Below the pieces are notes generated by a model that searched no databases, was not told the DNA's origin, and saw nothing but the letters and a program-made list of their open reading frames with translations. Made by a program: the position numbers and the translations under genes. From Pusillimonas minor (lineage in GTDB: Bacteria > Pseudomonadota > Gammaproteobacteria > Burkholderiales > Burkholderiaceae_B): a stretch of DNA of 64,000 bases. The stretch spans positions 248,001 to 312,000 of the forward strand of contig NZ_JACJUU010000001.1 in assembly GCF_014237865.1 (NCBI RefSeq). Direction: 5' to 3'. This document shows positions 8,312-16,718 of the stretch, in pieces (position 1 is the stretch's first letter; each line of letters begins with the position of its first letter).

Positions 8312-9016
8312 TTAAACGACGCGGCCGGCAGTGCCGCCGCTTCGAACGGACGCATTGCCAATGCGCTCTTGGCGATATGGCGCCATACCCTGCTGGAATG
8401 CCTGCATTTGCTGGTTGTACATGTAGGCATTGGCCAAATCGCCAAACAAACTGCCCACCTGCGCCCCTGATGCCGCGCTGGCTGCATTTGCAGCGTTGGC
8501 GCTAAGGCCGGATAGCGCAGACTGAGCGGCCGCCCCAGAGTCGATACCAGATTGAGCCATGCCGATCAAAGATTGACGGGTGCGCTCGTCTTGCATGCGC
8601 AGGTCGGCTGCCGCATTTTGGCCGATGCCAACCGCTTTCATAATGCCTTCATCAGCAATTCGACCAATTTCCGCATTGCTGTCGACATCTACGGAGCCGC
8701 CAGACAGGCCGGCCCGAGCCAGCCCAAATCTGTTTTGGCGCTCAGCGTCTTGCTGCTGGCGTAAAACCTCTTGCTGGTTGAGCTGGGTAACCGCCTCTTG
8801 CTGCTGCTGATAAAGCTGGTCGCGGTTTGCCGAGTTAAACACGTTATTGATTGCCTCAAGCGCGGCGCGCTGTCGCGCCTGGCGGTCTTCTTCAGCTTTT
8901 GCTGCACCGCCATCGCCGCCCCCGCCGCCTTTGTGCGGGCGCAATTTCTCGCCCCGTCGAGTAGGCCAAGCGCCAAGAGCTGGGCCGCCAATAATTAGAT
9001 GATCTGCGCTTTTCAT
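8312..9016 (-). CDS. Gln/Ala-rich internal virion protein
   Basis: The 234-residue protein has a Gly-rich stretch (about residues 30-38), then a long Gln/Ala/Arg helical region (about residues 45-110) and an Ala/Ser-rich C-terminal half. Its ATG overlaps the stop of the preceding GNAT-like gene. It probably belongs to the virion interior or the tail. No enzymatic motif is visible. Confidence 0.5.
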   Translation of the reverse strand: MKSADHLIIGGPALGAWPTRRGEKLRPHKGGGGGDGGAAKAEEDRQARQRAALEAINNVFNSANRDQLYQQQQEAVTQLNQQEVLRQQQDAERQNRFGLARAGLSGGSVDVDSNAEIGRIADEGIMKAVGIGQNAAADLRMQDERTRQSLIGMAQSGIDSGAAAQSALSGLSANAANAASAASGAQVGSLFGDLANAYMYNQQMQAFQQGMAPYRQERIGNASVRSGGTAGRVV

Positions 9017-9420
9017 AAATCGCTCCTGACCTGCTTGTAAATTTCAATAAACCCGTAAGTACGCAAAAGCCTTGCCATAGCGCCGCTACAAGAGGCCTCG
9101 ATACAGTCTGCCCCGGCCGACCTGCAAAACGCCTTGAATGCGTCAAAAAACTGCCCTGCTACCGCCGACAAACCATGCCCCGCCAGAGCCACCACATTGA
9201 CAGCAACGAACTTCGGGTAATGCCTGAACTCGAACGCTATGGCCATTGAGTAATCAGAGCAAAACCCCAAGGTCAGCCGACCATCAATCGCCAGCTGTCG
9301 TAAATCATTGGCATCAAACTCGCCGTGCGCTGCTGTTTCGGCAACCTGTGAAAAAAGCTTTTCCAGATGTGGCCATTCTGCCTCTATCTCTTCAGCGCTC
9401 CGGATAAAAGTCGCTTTCAC
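9013..9420 (-). CDS. GNAT-like virion-associated protein
   Basis: The 135-residue protein starts at a GTG (9420) overlapping the stop of the gp10-like gene (GTGA). The region HGLSAVAGQFFDAFKAFCRSAGA, together with a C-terminal half ending GFIEIYKQVRSDL, resembles the acetyl-CoA-binding half of GNAT folds, as seen in small virion proteins such as T7 gp13. It is unclear whether it acetylates anything. The fold call is from pattern only. Confidence 0.5.
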   Translation of the reverse strand: MKATFIRSAEEIEAEWPHLEKLFSQVAETAAHGEFDANDLRQLAIDGRLTLGFCSDYSMAIAFEFRHYPKFVAVNVVALAGHGLSAVAGQFFDAFKAFCRSAGADCIEASCSGAMARLLRTYGFIEIYKQVRSDL

Positions 9421-10808
9421 ACGGCCCCCAACGCCTCGTAGTACAGCGTGACCGAATCGAGCCGGAAAGGCTTTCTGTTTAGGCACTTGAAGCGCAGCGA
9501 AAACTCCGTGCCGCTGCAGATCATCGGGATCATGCCCCCCGGTCTGGTGTTACCGCGAATCCGAACTACTGGCGTGTAGCAATCAGGGTTTCTCACATCA
9601 AACCCAATGGAAAAGTCGCACTCGCCATCCATGACGATATCCACCCCCATGATTTGCTTAAGCTGGCCGGGGGCCTTCAGATCCATATATGGCAGCTCGA
9701 GCGAAACCTCGAACGGCTGGCCGTCATCGTCGTAGGCATCAGGCGCAAAACGGTAAACCGTGTCGCCAGAGCGAAAATAAAGCGTGCCGTTGAGCTCGGC
9801 AAAAGCATCTACCGTCGACGGGATTGTGTAGCGTGACCAGGCGGCAATCTTTGACGATCTGGACAACGAGTAGATAAAAATTACGTTGCCCACAATGCAC
9901 AGGTATTGCCCGGTGCCGTAATGGAAAAATGAGGTCGGAACAAATGGCGTGTTTCGAATGACCGGTTTGACCAGATCGTCAATTGGAGAGCCGACGTCGG
10001 AGTCAGCCAGGTTGTTCGTCCATTGCTGCGTGGTAATTGACCTAAATCCAAAATCAGACAGGAAGTAGAGGTCGCCCGAGACGTTGGTAACGGTCTTTGG
10101 GAAATTGGTGCCCACGTTGTCGACAGTATCGGCCAGGGCCATGCGCGTCGGATCCGGATCAACGGACCAAGTCTGCGCGCCGTCCTGTGTAAGCACAACC
10201 AGATTGTTTCGGTAAATGCCCAGGGCCTTTGCGTCTCGCGCCCCTTGAAAGCGAATACCCGTCGGCAAAAACCCGGCATCATTTGCGGCCGTCCAGTCTC
10301 GGGGTTTGTCGGTTGCGCAATAACGAACTGTCTCGCCGTTGGCGGCAAAGATTTTGTTTGCGGTAGAGGCCTTGATTACTGCCTTGGAATGAGGGCAGTT
10401 GCTATCAGAAATCACGGTAGTCGCAACGTCTGTGTAGTGATGCTTTACAACGCCGTCCTCATACTCTACCGATGCATAAATCTTCCCGTTAAAGACATCA
10501 GAAAACCACACCTCTTTAATTTTTCCTGCATACCCGGTGAGCTTCACCGAATTAAACAGGCCAGCGCCAAGGTTAATCGTGCCCTCGGAATAAAAGCAAT
10601 TGAGTTTTCCGAATGCTGCGAAAAGCCCCTTGGTGCCCGGCGGCAAATCAGCGACCTTGACCAGACCGGGCCTTTTTTGAGTGGCCAGACCCGTCGTCAC
10701 AAACGCGTTTGTCATGTCGCGCAGGCGGTTGGCATCAGAAACCGATGCCCCTTTGCGCAGATCGATGCCGAGATCGAACTTGTCGAAGGTAATAGACCTG
10801 ATCGCCAT
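9417..10808 (-). CDS. tail stabilisation protein, P22 gp10-like beta-propeller
   Basis: The 463-residue protein is beta-rich with repeated aromatic blades (for example DLYFLSDFGFRSI and NGTLYFRSGDTVYRF), like the gp10-type hub proteins of short-tailed phages that close the tail channel and hold packaged DNA. It follows the adaptor-like gene with a TAATG stop/start overlap. The gp10 assignment is inferred from length, blade pattern and order after the adaptor. Confidence 0.65.
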   Translation of the reverse strand: MAIRSITFDKFDLGIDLRKGASVSDANRLRDMTNAFVTTGLATQKRPGLVKVADLPPGTKGLFAAFGKLNCFYSEGTINLGAGLFNSVKLTGYAGKIKEVWFSDVFNGKIYASVEYEDGVVKHHYTDVATTVISDSNCPHSKAVIKASTANKIFAANGETVRYCATDKPRDWTAANDAGFLPTGIRFQGARDAKALGIYRNNLVVLTQDGAQTWSVDPDPTRMALADTVDNVGTNFPKTVTNVSGDLYFLSDFGFRSITTQQWTNNLADSDVGSPIDDLVKPVIRNTPFVPTSFFHYGTGQYLCIVGNVIFIYSLSRSSKIAAWSRYTIPSTVDAFAELNGTLYFRSGDTVYRFAPDAYDDDGQPFEVSLELPYMDLKAPGQLKQIMGVDIVMDGECDFSIGFDVRNPDCYTPVVRIRGNTRPGGMIPMICSGTEFSLRFKCLNRKPFRLDSVTLYYEALGAV

Positions 10809-11521
10809 TAGCCCACCCTTAGCCGATAGCCGTTGGCAGAGCGAACCACCTGAGCAGGGCGCTTGCCGGCGCCGCTACCACCCATAAAATGGCGCTGGTT
10901 CTCGTGCTGATCGGCTTTGAATGTGCGCAGCCGGCGCTCAAACATGCCCCCGTACGCCTGGGCATCTGGGTGCCTGAAGTGGGCCTTGCCCATTGCAATG
11001 GCATACATCAAGACAAGGCTACTTGGCACGCTGGGTCGATCAGCGTCTTGCTCAAAACGTGATTTAGGCGCTACATACCAAACGATAAGGTCGTATGCCT
11101 GGTCTGGGGTTGGCCAGACCTCTATCTGGCTGGCCGAGTTATCCCAACGCGTCGGGAAAGACAAAAAATCAATCTGAGCCCGGTCGATTTCGCTGATGCC
11201 CTGTTCAAGCTTGATGGGGTCATCAGACCCGTACTGTATCCACATGCTTTCAACGCGAGTCGGGTCGATGTCTTCGTCGAGAACATCGTTTACCCAGTCG
11301 TACTTGCTGGACCCTTTGGTCAGCCTGATCATGCCCCTGCGGCGCATGGCCTTAACGTCGACCTCTTCGCATATGAGGTCATGCCCCTCTTGCAAAAAGC
11401 TGTTCATCAGGTCGCGGTTATTCAGAGCGCCAGGCCCAGAAGAAATGAAGCCCAGCCGGGTTTGCAACTTGGCGCGCAAAGCGCCCAGCGTCTCGTAACG
11501 CTCATCAAATCCTGTTGTCAT
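10808..11521 (-). CDS. head-tail adaptor-like protein
   Basis: The 237-residue protein has an N-terminal helical part (RYETLGALRAKLQTRLGF), a beta region and a C-terminal basic tail. Its size, composition and position before the gp10-like gene match podovirus adaptor proteins of the gp4/gp11 kind that join portal and tail. No catalytic motif is seen. The assignment is mostly contextual. Confidence 0.55.
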   Translation of the reverse strand: MTTGFDERYETLGALRAKLQTRLGFISSGPGALNNRDLMNSFLQEGHDLICEEVDVKAMRRRGMIRLTKGSSKYDWVNDVLDEDIDPTRVESMWIQYGSDDPIKLEQGISEIDRAQIDFLSFPTRWDNSASQIEVWPTPDQAYDLIVWYVAPKSRFEQDADRPSVPSSLVLMYAIAMGKAHFRHPDAQAYGGMFERRLRTFKADQHENQRHFMGGSGAGKRPAQVVRSANGYRLRVG

Positions 11522-12525
11522 GACGATGTGCCTGTGATTTTGATTTCGGTGCCAACGACGGACAGCTCCAAAGTGATTTGGGTCTTGCCAGTTAAGTCAA
11601 TAACTACGGGGGTCGGGTCGACGGTCGCAAGCTTAGAGGCTGCAGTGCCGACGGGTTCAAAAAGCGTTCCTATGTCTGCGCCAGTGGACAACAGATAACC
11701 CGTAGTGGCCGCACCGCTACCACTCGAAATAAAGTCTTTTGCTTGGAGCCCCTTTAGCTGCGGGGTGGTTTGGTTGGTGGCCACGCGCAATCGGCCGGAC
11801 GCGACATCAAGCCTGGTGTCCTGCGCAAACAGGTAGTACTGGGCCTTGACGGTTTGGGCCGCCTCGAGGGCTTGCAGGTTAAGCGATCCCTGCATCGTCT
11901 GCGGCGCTACCTGGTCATTGCGTATGACCTTGGTGTAGTCCACGGCGCCAGGCGGTCCGGCAGGCCCAGTGTCGCCCTTATCCCCCTTGTCGCCCTTCAG
12001 TCCGCGCAGCCCCGTTAAGCCTTGCGGCCCCTGAGCACCAGTATCGCCTTTATCGCCTTTGTCGCCTTTTCCAAAGGCATAGCCTATGGACCAGTCGCCG
12101 GTTGCGCTCGAAAGCTTGAAATAAAGCATGCCGGTATCCAGCGCAAGAAACGCAAACCCGGCTGTCTCGTTGTCGTAGTTTGCCCGCTCTGAATAGAGGC
12201 CCTTTTCTGACTCGACGAAGGATGCTCCGACCTCACCTTTGTCGCCCTTTGGGCCGGCCGGGCCAACAGGGCCAATATCGCCTTTGTCGCCTTTTGGCCC
12301 AGGCGTGGCAAGCCCTGCTTTTGCTTCGTCGGTTAATTGAACGAGCCCAACAGTTTTATGCTCAAGCGTTCCATCGTCTCGTTGGAGCAGCGCTTGGTTA
12401 GCCCGAATCGCATTAATAGACGTCGAGACCTTGTCGAACTCGGAGTTTAGTGCAGCGTGGTCCGTTCGATCACCGGAGTTGTCGGTGAAGCTTTTTGTAC
12501 GGACATAAGAAGGGGCTTGTGGCAT
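11518..12525 (-). CDS. collagen-like tail fibre
   Basis: This 335-residue protein has an N-terminal module (residues 1-60, with GDRTDHAALNSE and NAIRANQALLQRDDG) nearly shared with the Mtd-like protein. Two collagen-like blocks of Gly-X-Y triplets (GPKGDKGD type) follow at about residues 70-100 and 150-190, then a beta-rich C-terminal half. Collagen repeats are common trimerisation shafts in tail fibres. The start at 12525 was chosen for the AAGGTG upstream and because the shared module begins there (MPQAPSYVRTK). It is likely a second adsorption or structural fibre beside the diversified one. Confidence 0.75.
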   Translation of the reverse strand: MPQAPSYVRTKSFTDNSGDRTDHAALNSEFDKVSTSINAIRANQALLQRDDGTLEHKTVGLVQLTDEAKAGLATPGPKGDKGDIGPVGPAGPKGDKGEVGASFVESEKGLYSERANYDNETAGFAFLALDTGMLYFKLSSATGDWSIGYAFGKGDKGDKGDTGAQGPQGLTGLRGLKGDKGDKGDTGPAGPPGAVDYTKVIRNDQVAPQTMQGSLNLQALEAAQTVKAQYYLFAQDTRLDVASGRLRVATNQTTPQLKGLQAKDFISSGSGAATTGYLLSTGADIGTLFEPVGTAASKLATVDPTPVVIDLTGKTQITLELSVVGTEIKITGTSS

Positions 12526-12603
12526 GGGGACACCTTGCAGTAAGTCGTTCCCAGTATTTTGAGCCGCCAGGGCGGCGGCTCCGGACAATTGTATTGACGC
12601 AGA

Positions 12604-13029
12604 TCAAAGCAAAAATGAGGGTGCCAGCCTGAACAGGTCATCAAGGTCTTGCTCCGTCAGACCAAGTAGCGCAGCGATGGTGGCCATACTCTGGCTGTGC
12701 CGCTGCCAAAGCGTTGTCTTTCGATAGGCGATCTGGGCGGTGTATCGCTGAGCGGGGTCGGTGATGCCTTCGATTGCCGCCTCAATATCAGCCTCGGTAA
12801 TCCCCTTGAGCTGATACAGGGCCATGAGGCCTTGGGCGGGAGTGGCGCTTTCTGGCACCGGCCCCGGATCATCCTGCACGTCCACCACTTCCAAGGCGTC
12901 GCCACGCCAGAAGCACCCTTGCGCGACCGGATCATAAAGAGGCGCGTCGACCCCAGCTCGGCCCATCCAGGGCGCCGGGTTGTCGGTGATGATGTGTTCG
13001 CCAGTATGCGGGCTGTAAACGTCGTTCAT
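12604..13029 (-). CDS. tail-fibre-linked protein of unknown function
   Basis: The 141-residue protein overlaps the reverse transcriptase stop by ATGA, so the two are translationally coupled. The N-terminal half (NDVYSPHTGEHI...WMGRAGVDAPLYDP) looks like a short tail-fibre or fibre-chaperone domain, and the C-terminal half is helical. A fibre assembly role is inferred from its place between the DGR and the collagen-like fibre. Confidence 0.45.
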   Translation of the reverse strand: MNDVYSPHTGEHIITDNPAPWMGRAGVDAPLYDPVAQGCFWRGDALEVVDVQDDPGPVPESATPAQGLMALYQLKGITEADIEAAIEGITDPAQRYTAQIAYRKTTLWQRHSQSMATIAALLGLTEQDLDDLFRLAPSFLL

Positions 13030-14009
13030 GTTGCGGCTCCAATAAACTTCATGAGGTTGTGGGCGTCAGCCCATTTGGCGTGCCCCATCCAGGACGCCAG
13101 AAAGCGGTTGAGCTGGTCGTGCAGGCCGAGGCGGCTATACCGCGCGATCTTGCGTTTTGCGCGCAACACAGAATCGCGGCGCAGCAATTTATGCGTATCC
13201 CAGATGCGGTACCCGACGAAGTTGATACCGCGCGCGGCGGGCTGGACGCTCCATTTAGAAAACCGCATCCCCATTGTCGCTTCAGAAAACCACTGCATAC
13301 CCATGCGCAGCATATCCAGCGCCTCGCGGCTGTGGCCCAGCACCACAATGTCATCCATGTACCGAAAAAACCGGGTAATGCCCACCTTGTGCGCCAGCCA
13401 GCGATCAATGATGTGGCCGTAGATATTGGCCGACAGCTGGCTGGTCAGATTGCCAATTGGCAGGCCCACGCCCGTGGCGGGAACGATCTTGCCCAGCAGT
13501 TCCAGCGTCGGCTGGCAAGACAGCTTGCGTCGGTATTCGGCGTGCAGCACATCACGCTTGACGCTGTAGAAGTACCTACTAAAGTCAGTCTTGAGCACCC
13601 AAGGCTTGACGCCATTGCTTTGCATGCGGCGCAGCTCTGCCTGCACGGCAACCGCAGCCGAGTGCGTTCCCTTGCCTTTGCGGCAGGCATGGCTGGCGGG
13701 CAAAAACACCTGGTCGAAAATGGGCTCGATGACGTTGCACAGAGCATGTTGGGCTACTCGGTCCATGAACGGCATCGCGGTAATTTCCCGTGGCTTGGGC
13801 TCATATACCCAGAACAAATTGGGATTGCCGGGCTGATATTCGCCACTGGCCAGCGCCTTGCGCAGGTTGGCGATATTGGCGGCAAGGTTCTGCTTAAAGA
13901 TCAGGTGGCCTCCCGTGTATAGCTTGCCCTTTGCCGCCTTGTGGTACGCGCGGTAAAGGTTGCCTGTCTCGATAATGCGAGGAAACAGGTCTTTGTGCTT
14001 CTTGCCCAT
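13026..14009 (-). CDS. brt: DGR reverse transcriptase (Brt-like)
   Basis: The 327-residue enzyme copies the template RNA with adenine-directed errors so that the product replaces the variable repeat. It matches BPP-1 Brt throughout: MGKKHKDLF start, VYEPKPREI, DRVAQHALCNVIEPIF, the YMDD active site in FFRYMDDIVVLG (about residue 215), and GINFVGYRIWDTHKLLRR with FLASWMGHAKWADAHN near the end. The open frame extends upstream through TR, but the start at 14009 has AAGGAAG 3 nt before the ATG and begins where Brt begins. All polymerase motifs look intact. Confidence 0.95.
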   Translation of the reverse strand: MGKKHKDLFPRIIETGNLYRAYHKAAKGKLYTGGHLIFKQNLAANIANLRKALASGEYQPGNPNLFWVYEPKPREITAMPFMDRVAQHALCNVIEPIFDQVFLPASHACRKGKGTHSAAVAVQAELRRMQSNGVKPWVLKTDFSRYFYSVKRDVLHAEYRRKLSCQPTLELLGKIVPATGVGLPIGNLTSQLSANIYGHIIDRWLAHKVGITRFFRYMDDIVVLGHSREALDMLRMGMQWFSEATMGMRFSKWSVQPAARGINFVGYRIWDTHKLLRRDSVLRAKRKIARYSRLGLHDQLNRFLASWMGHAKWADAHNLMKFIGAAT

Positions 14010-14172
14010 GACTTCCTTATGGTTGAAAAGTTGCTGGCGCGGCTTTTGATTTTCACTACTCGCCGTTCCCCAGACCCATGAATGTGTTCGCCGAAGCAGG
14101 TAGGCCGAGCTGACCATCTGAAATGTGGCCTGACCGGGGTGCCGTAGCTGCCCGGTCGTGTCATAGATAATC

Positions 14173-14279
14173 GTCACCGGCGGCCCGAACGCTGATGTTC
14201 CAGTTCGAGTTCGAGAGCGCGTTGTTGAAGTTCGCGCACCGAGAACCGGAGATCGCCGCGTTGTCACGGTTGCCGCTTT
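14173..14279 (-). repeat. DGR template repeat (TR)
   Basis: About 104-107 bp between avd and the reverse transcriptase match the variable repeat 405 bp away. On the minus strand the sequence contains nine AAC/GAC codons (GNRDNAA..., NFNNALSNSNWN), the AAY pattern that lets adenine mutagenesis explore many residues without making stop codons. A GC-rich segment (GTTCGGGCCGCCGGTGAC) at its 3' end is identical in VR, as expected of the initiation-of-mutagenic-homing region. Confidence 0.93.
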
Positions 14280-14535
14280 CATCTCGATCTACCCTTTTGC
14301 GTTTTGGTGATCCACGCGCCCAGCATGGCGCCTGTTTCGGCCAGATGCACTTCAGCCACTTCGTGCTGGTGCCTGGACAGCAGTTTCCTTGCTGGGCTTG
14401 CGGCAAAACGCGGTGCTTGGCTGGCCAGTTCACGACCATGGGGTAAACGTAGTTCACAAACCCCATGTACTTTTCAGTGATGGCCAGGCCCCGCGTTGAT
14501 GCGCGAACCTCGATGACGGTGGTTGCTTCTGTCAT
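14279..14535 (-). pseudogene. avd: avd, DGR accessory protein gene with internal deletion and frameshift
   Basis: Avd is a small basic helical-bundle protein that binds the reverse transcriptase and is needed for DGR homing in BPP-1. Here residues 1-44 (GLAITEKYMGFVNYVYPM... PAKHRV) align with the Avd N-terminus. The C-terminal helix (HQHEVAEVHLAETGAMLGAW) is present but in another frame, ending at 14279. About 45 central residues are missing. The junction lies near a shared CGTTT (around 14409), suggesting a deletion between short repeats. In the original frame the ORF instead runs on through TR to 14161. Confidence 0.85.
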
Positions 14536-14542
14536 TTACTGC

Positions 14543-14558
14543 CAGCGCTATCGCGCTG
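14543..14558 (-). other. DGR target-recognition hairpin downstream of VR
   Basis: A 6-bp perfect stem (CAGCGC/GCGCTG) with a GATA tetraloop lies about 20 nt past the 3' end of VR and overlaps the stop codon of the Mtd-like gene. BPP-type DGRs have hairpin/cruciform elements at this distance with GRNA loops that improve homing; GATA fits GRNA. Confidence 0.65.
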
Positions 14559-16332
14559 CCCTTCCAAGATTCAGGTGGTCACCGGCGGCCCGAACGCTGA
14601 TGGACCAGTACGAGTCCGAGAGCGCGTTGAAGAAGATCGCGCACCGAGAACCGGAGATCGCCGCGTGGCCACGGATGCCGCCCAGCAAGACCAAGCCAGA
14701 CGACCCATACCAGCTACCGCGACCAATATCGGCCCAAGCCGATCCGCCGACACTTTTGATCGGCCCGCCGATGACCCACTGATGCCCCGTCGCCTGCTCG
14801 ACCCCGATCCGGCTGGTATAGCCCGGCTGTCGTGCTGTAGCCGGGATAGTGGATGCAGCGCCGCCCAGCGACTGCGCCTCTGTCACGCCAAAGGCGAACC
14901 CCATGAATTCTTCATATGTTGGCAATCGCAGGCCAAAGGCCGACACCAGCTCGTGCGCCTCGAAGGCCGACAGGCGCGAGTACTTAAGCACGCCGTTGCC
15001 GCCCCACTTGGCCGGGATATACGGCAGCACCGTGCCCGATGCCACGTTGGTGTTGTAAGCAGACGGCCCATGAATGTGGGGGCTGTCTGACATCAGATAG
15101 ATGCCCGCCCACATCTGCTTGATCGGGTCGAAGGTCATGCCGCGCTGCTCGCCAGCACACCGGAAAGTTAAATCCCAAATCGAAAACTCATTGATGCCGG
15201 CCAGCTTGTCGACATCGGACTGTGTCCAGCCGAACGAGCCGCCGCCCGAGGTGATGCCGGCGGTTGAAAAGCTACCCGATGCTGGGGTTGTGCCCGAGGC
15301 GATGAGGCCGTAGTGGAAGCCGCCGATTTTTACCGCATTGGCAGCAGGCGCTGCGGCCGGTGCGCTGAACGGGTCGGCAACCGCCTGAGCGGTACCGTCT
15401 TCCAGCACCCAGACCGAGTAATCAGCCCCGGGGGTGAGGGTTGGCATGATGATGGGCGTGTCGACGGCGAACGTCTTGGCGACCAAGTTAACGATAACCG
15501 TGGTGCCGGCCTGAATCACTGCCGTGCCAGCGCCGGTCTTTTTAATGGCCAGGCCGTCGTAGTTCTTAACGAAGAAGAAGGGTTGAGTCAGCGATTCGAC
15601 GTAAGACTGGGCCGCGGCTTCTGATGCTGCCGCATTGCCCTCAGACAGCGCCGCTGCGTTCGCCGAGCTGGCGGCATTGCTTTCGCTGGTGGCTGCATTA
15701 CCGGCGGACAAAGATGCGGCGCCGGCCGAATTGGCCGCGTTCTGCTCGCTGGTTGAAGCGTTACCTTCGGAAATGGCGGCTGCTTGTTCTGAGGCAAGTG
15801 CGGCCTGGGCCGATCCGGCCGCATTGTTCTCGGACTGCAGCGCATTGGCCTCAGAAACGCCTGCCGCCTGCGCGCTGGCCAAAGCATCATTTTTGCTCTG
15901 CAATGCGGCAGCCGCCGAGTTTTGGGCGCTGATGCGGCTATTGTCGGCAGAGGTGGCGCTGCCGGCGGCATTAGAAGCTGATTGTGCGGCGGCATTTGCT
16001 GAGTTTAGTGACGCTTGGGCATAGGTATCTGCCAAAGAGGCGGCGTTAACAGCCTCAGACGCAGCCGCTTGGGCCTCTTGCACTTTGTCGTCAATACCTA
16101 CGCCAACGGACGCAATGATTTGGTCTTGCAGCCCTGGCGCGAGCGATTCCTCGGTGACAATACCGTTTGCCAGCCCCCCGTCGTCACGCTGGACAAGGGC
16201 AAGGTTTGCACGGATCGCGTTGACTGAGCTTGAAACCGCGTCCAGCTCTGCATTCAATGCGGGATGATCGGTGTTATCCCCATAATCTTCCGCAAAGTCC
16301 TTGGTCCGGTTGTAACGAGGGGGCTGGGCCAT
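14548..16332 (-). CDS. mtd: Mtd-like receptor-binding tail protein with DGR-diversified C-type lectin domain
   Basis: The 594-residue protein is expected to bind the host receptor. Residues 1-62 form a module shared with the collagen-like fibre. Residues about 85-240 are an Ala/Ser/Asn-rich repetitive shaft. Residues about 245-340 resemble the Mtd beta domain (TAVIQAGTTV, IIMPTLTPGADYSVWV, KIGGFHYG). Residues about 365-594 are the C-type lectin fold (EFSIWDLTFR, LRLPTYEEFMGFAFG, GSWYG, VLLGGIRG). The VR encodes its last strands. It is longer than BPP-1 Mtd (381 residues) because of the added N-terminal shaft. AAGGAG precedes the ATG. Confidence 0.92.
   Translation of the reverse strand: MAQPPRYNRTKDFAEDYGDNTDHPALNAELDAVSSSVNAIRANLALVQRDDGGLANGIVTEESLAPGLQDQIIASVGVGIDDKVQEAQAAASEAVNAASLADTYAQASLNSANAAAQSASNAAGSATSADNSRISAQNSAAAALQSKNDALASAQAAGVSEANALQSENNAAGSAQAALASEQAAAISEGNASTSEQNAANSAGAASLSAGNAATSESNAASSANAAALSEGNAAASEAAAQSYVESLTQPFFFVKNYDGLAIKKTGAGTAVIQAGTTVIVNLVAKTFAVDTPIIMPTLTPGADYSVWVLEDGTAQAVADPFSAPAAAPAANAVKIGGFHYGLIASGTTPASGSFSTAGITSGGGSFGWTQSDVDKLAGINEFSIWDLTFRCAGEQRGMTFDPIKQMWAGIYLMSDSPHIHGPSAYNTNVASGTVLPYIPAKWGGNGVLKYSRLSAFEAHELVSAFGLRLPTYEEFMGFAFGVTEAQSLGGAASTIPATARQPGYTSRIGVEQATGHQWVIGGPIKSVGGSAWADIGRGSWYGSSGLVLLGGIRGHAAISGSRCAIFFNALSDSYWSISVRAAGDHLNLGRAAR
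14578..14684 (-). repeat. DGR variable repeat (VR)
   Basis: This is the last coding part of the Mtd-like gene, residues about 550-585. Compared with TR it differs at 10 positions in a 104-bp core, all at template adenines, altering residues 553, 555, 556, 566, 568, 573, 575 and 577. Three further adenine differences appear if the 5' edge is extended by 3 bp. No other differences occur before similarity ends. Confidence 0.95.
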
Positions 16333-16335
16333 GGC

Positions 16336-16707
16336 TTACTCCTTATCCCCGCTATCCCGGGCTGTCGTTTTCTTGGCGCCGGCGGCCGCGTTGCTCTCAA
16401 TGGCTTTCTCAAGACCTTTGGTTGCTCGCTTGCCATAAACCTGCTCTACAAAGACGCCATCTTCATTGCCGCCATACTTGGAGGTCAGGCGGTCAAATTC
16501 GGTATCAGCCACATCAGTTTGCCCGGCGGGCTCTGCCGACTTCAGATAGTCATCAGTGATGAGCTTTCCCTCGGGCGTCTGGATGCACTCCTCGCCAAAA
16601 ATGGTTTTCAAAATTGGGATTTCATGCTCGGTCACGATCGTTGGCGTAATCGTGTGAGCATCGCGGCGCACAAGCACGCTGAAAAGTTTTGCTTTCATAG
16701 CTTTCAT
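16336..16707 (-). CDS. phage structural-region protein of unknown function
   Basis: The 123-residue acidic/Lys-rich protein lies between the capsid terminator and the Mtd-like gene, with AAGGA before its ATG. The N-terminal half (MKAKLFSVLVRR...IVTEHEIPILKTIFG) is beta/alpha mixed and the C-terminal 30 residues are Ala/Lys-rich and probably disordered. It may be a head-completion or tail-attachment factor; there is no motif to decide. Confidence 0.5.
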   Translation of the reverse strand: MKAMKAKLFSVLVRRDAHTITPTIVTEHEIPILKTIFGEECIQTPEGKLITDDYLKSAEPAGQTDVADTEFDRLTSKYGGNEDGVFVEQVYGKRATKGLEKAIESNAAAGAKKTTARDSGDKE

Positions 16708-16718
16708 TTCGGTATTCC

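Noticed and set aside
11940..12310. Regular short repeats that could suggest CRISPR
   Set aside because: They are in-frame Gly-X-Y codon repeats of the collagen-like fibre; there are no spacers and no cas genes.
15590..16030. Repetitive GC-rich region
   Set aside because: It encodes the Ala/Ser/Asn-rich shaft of the Mtd-like protein in one continuous frame; not a separate repeat element.
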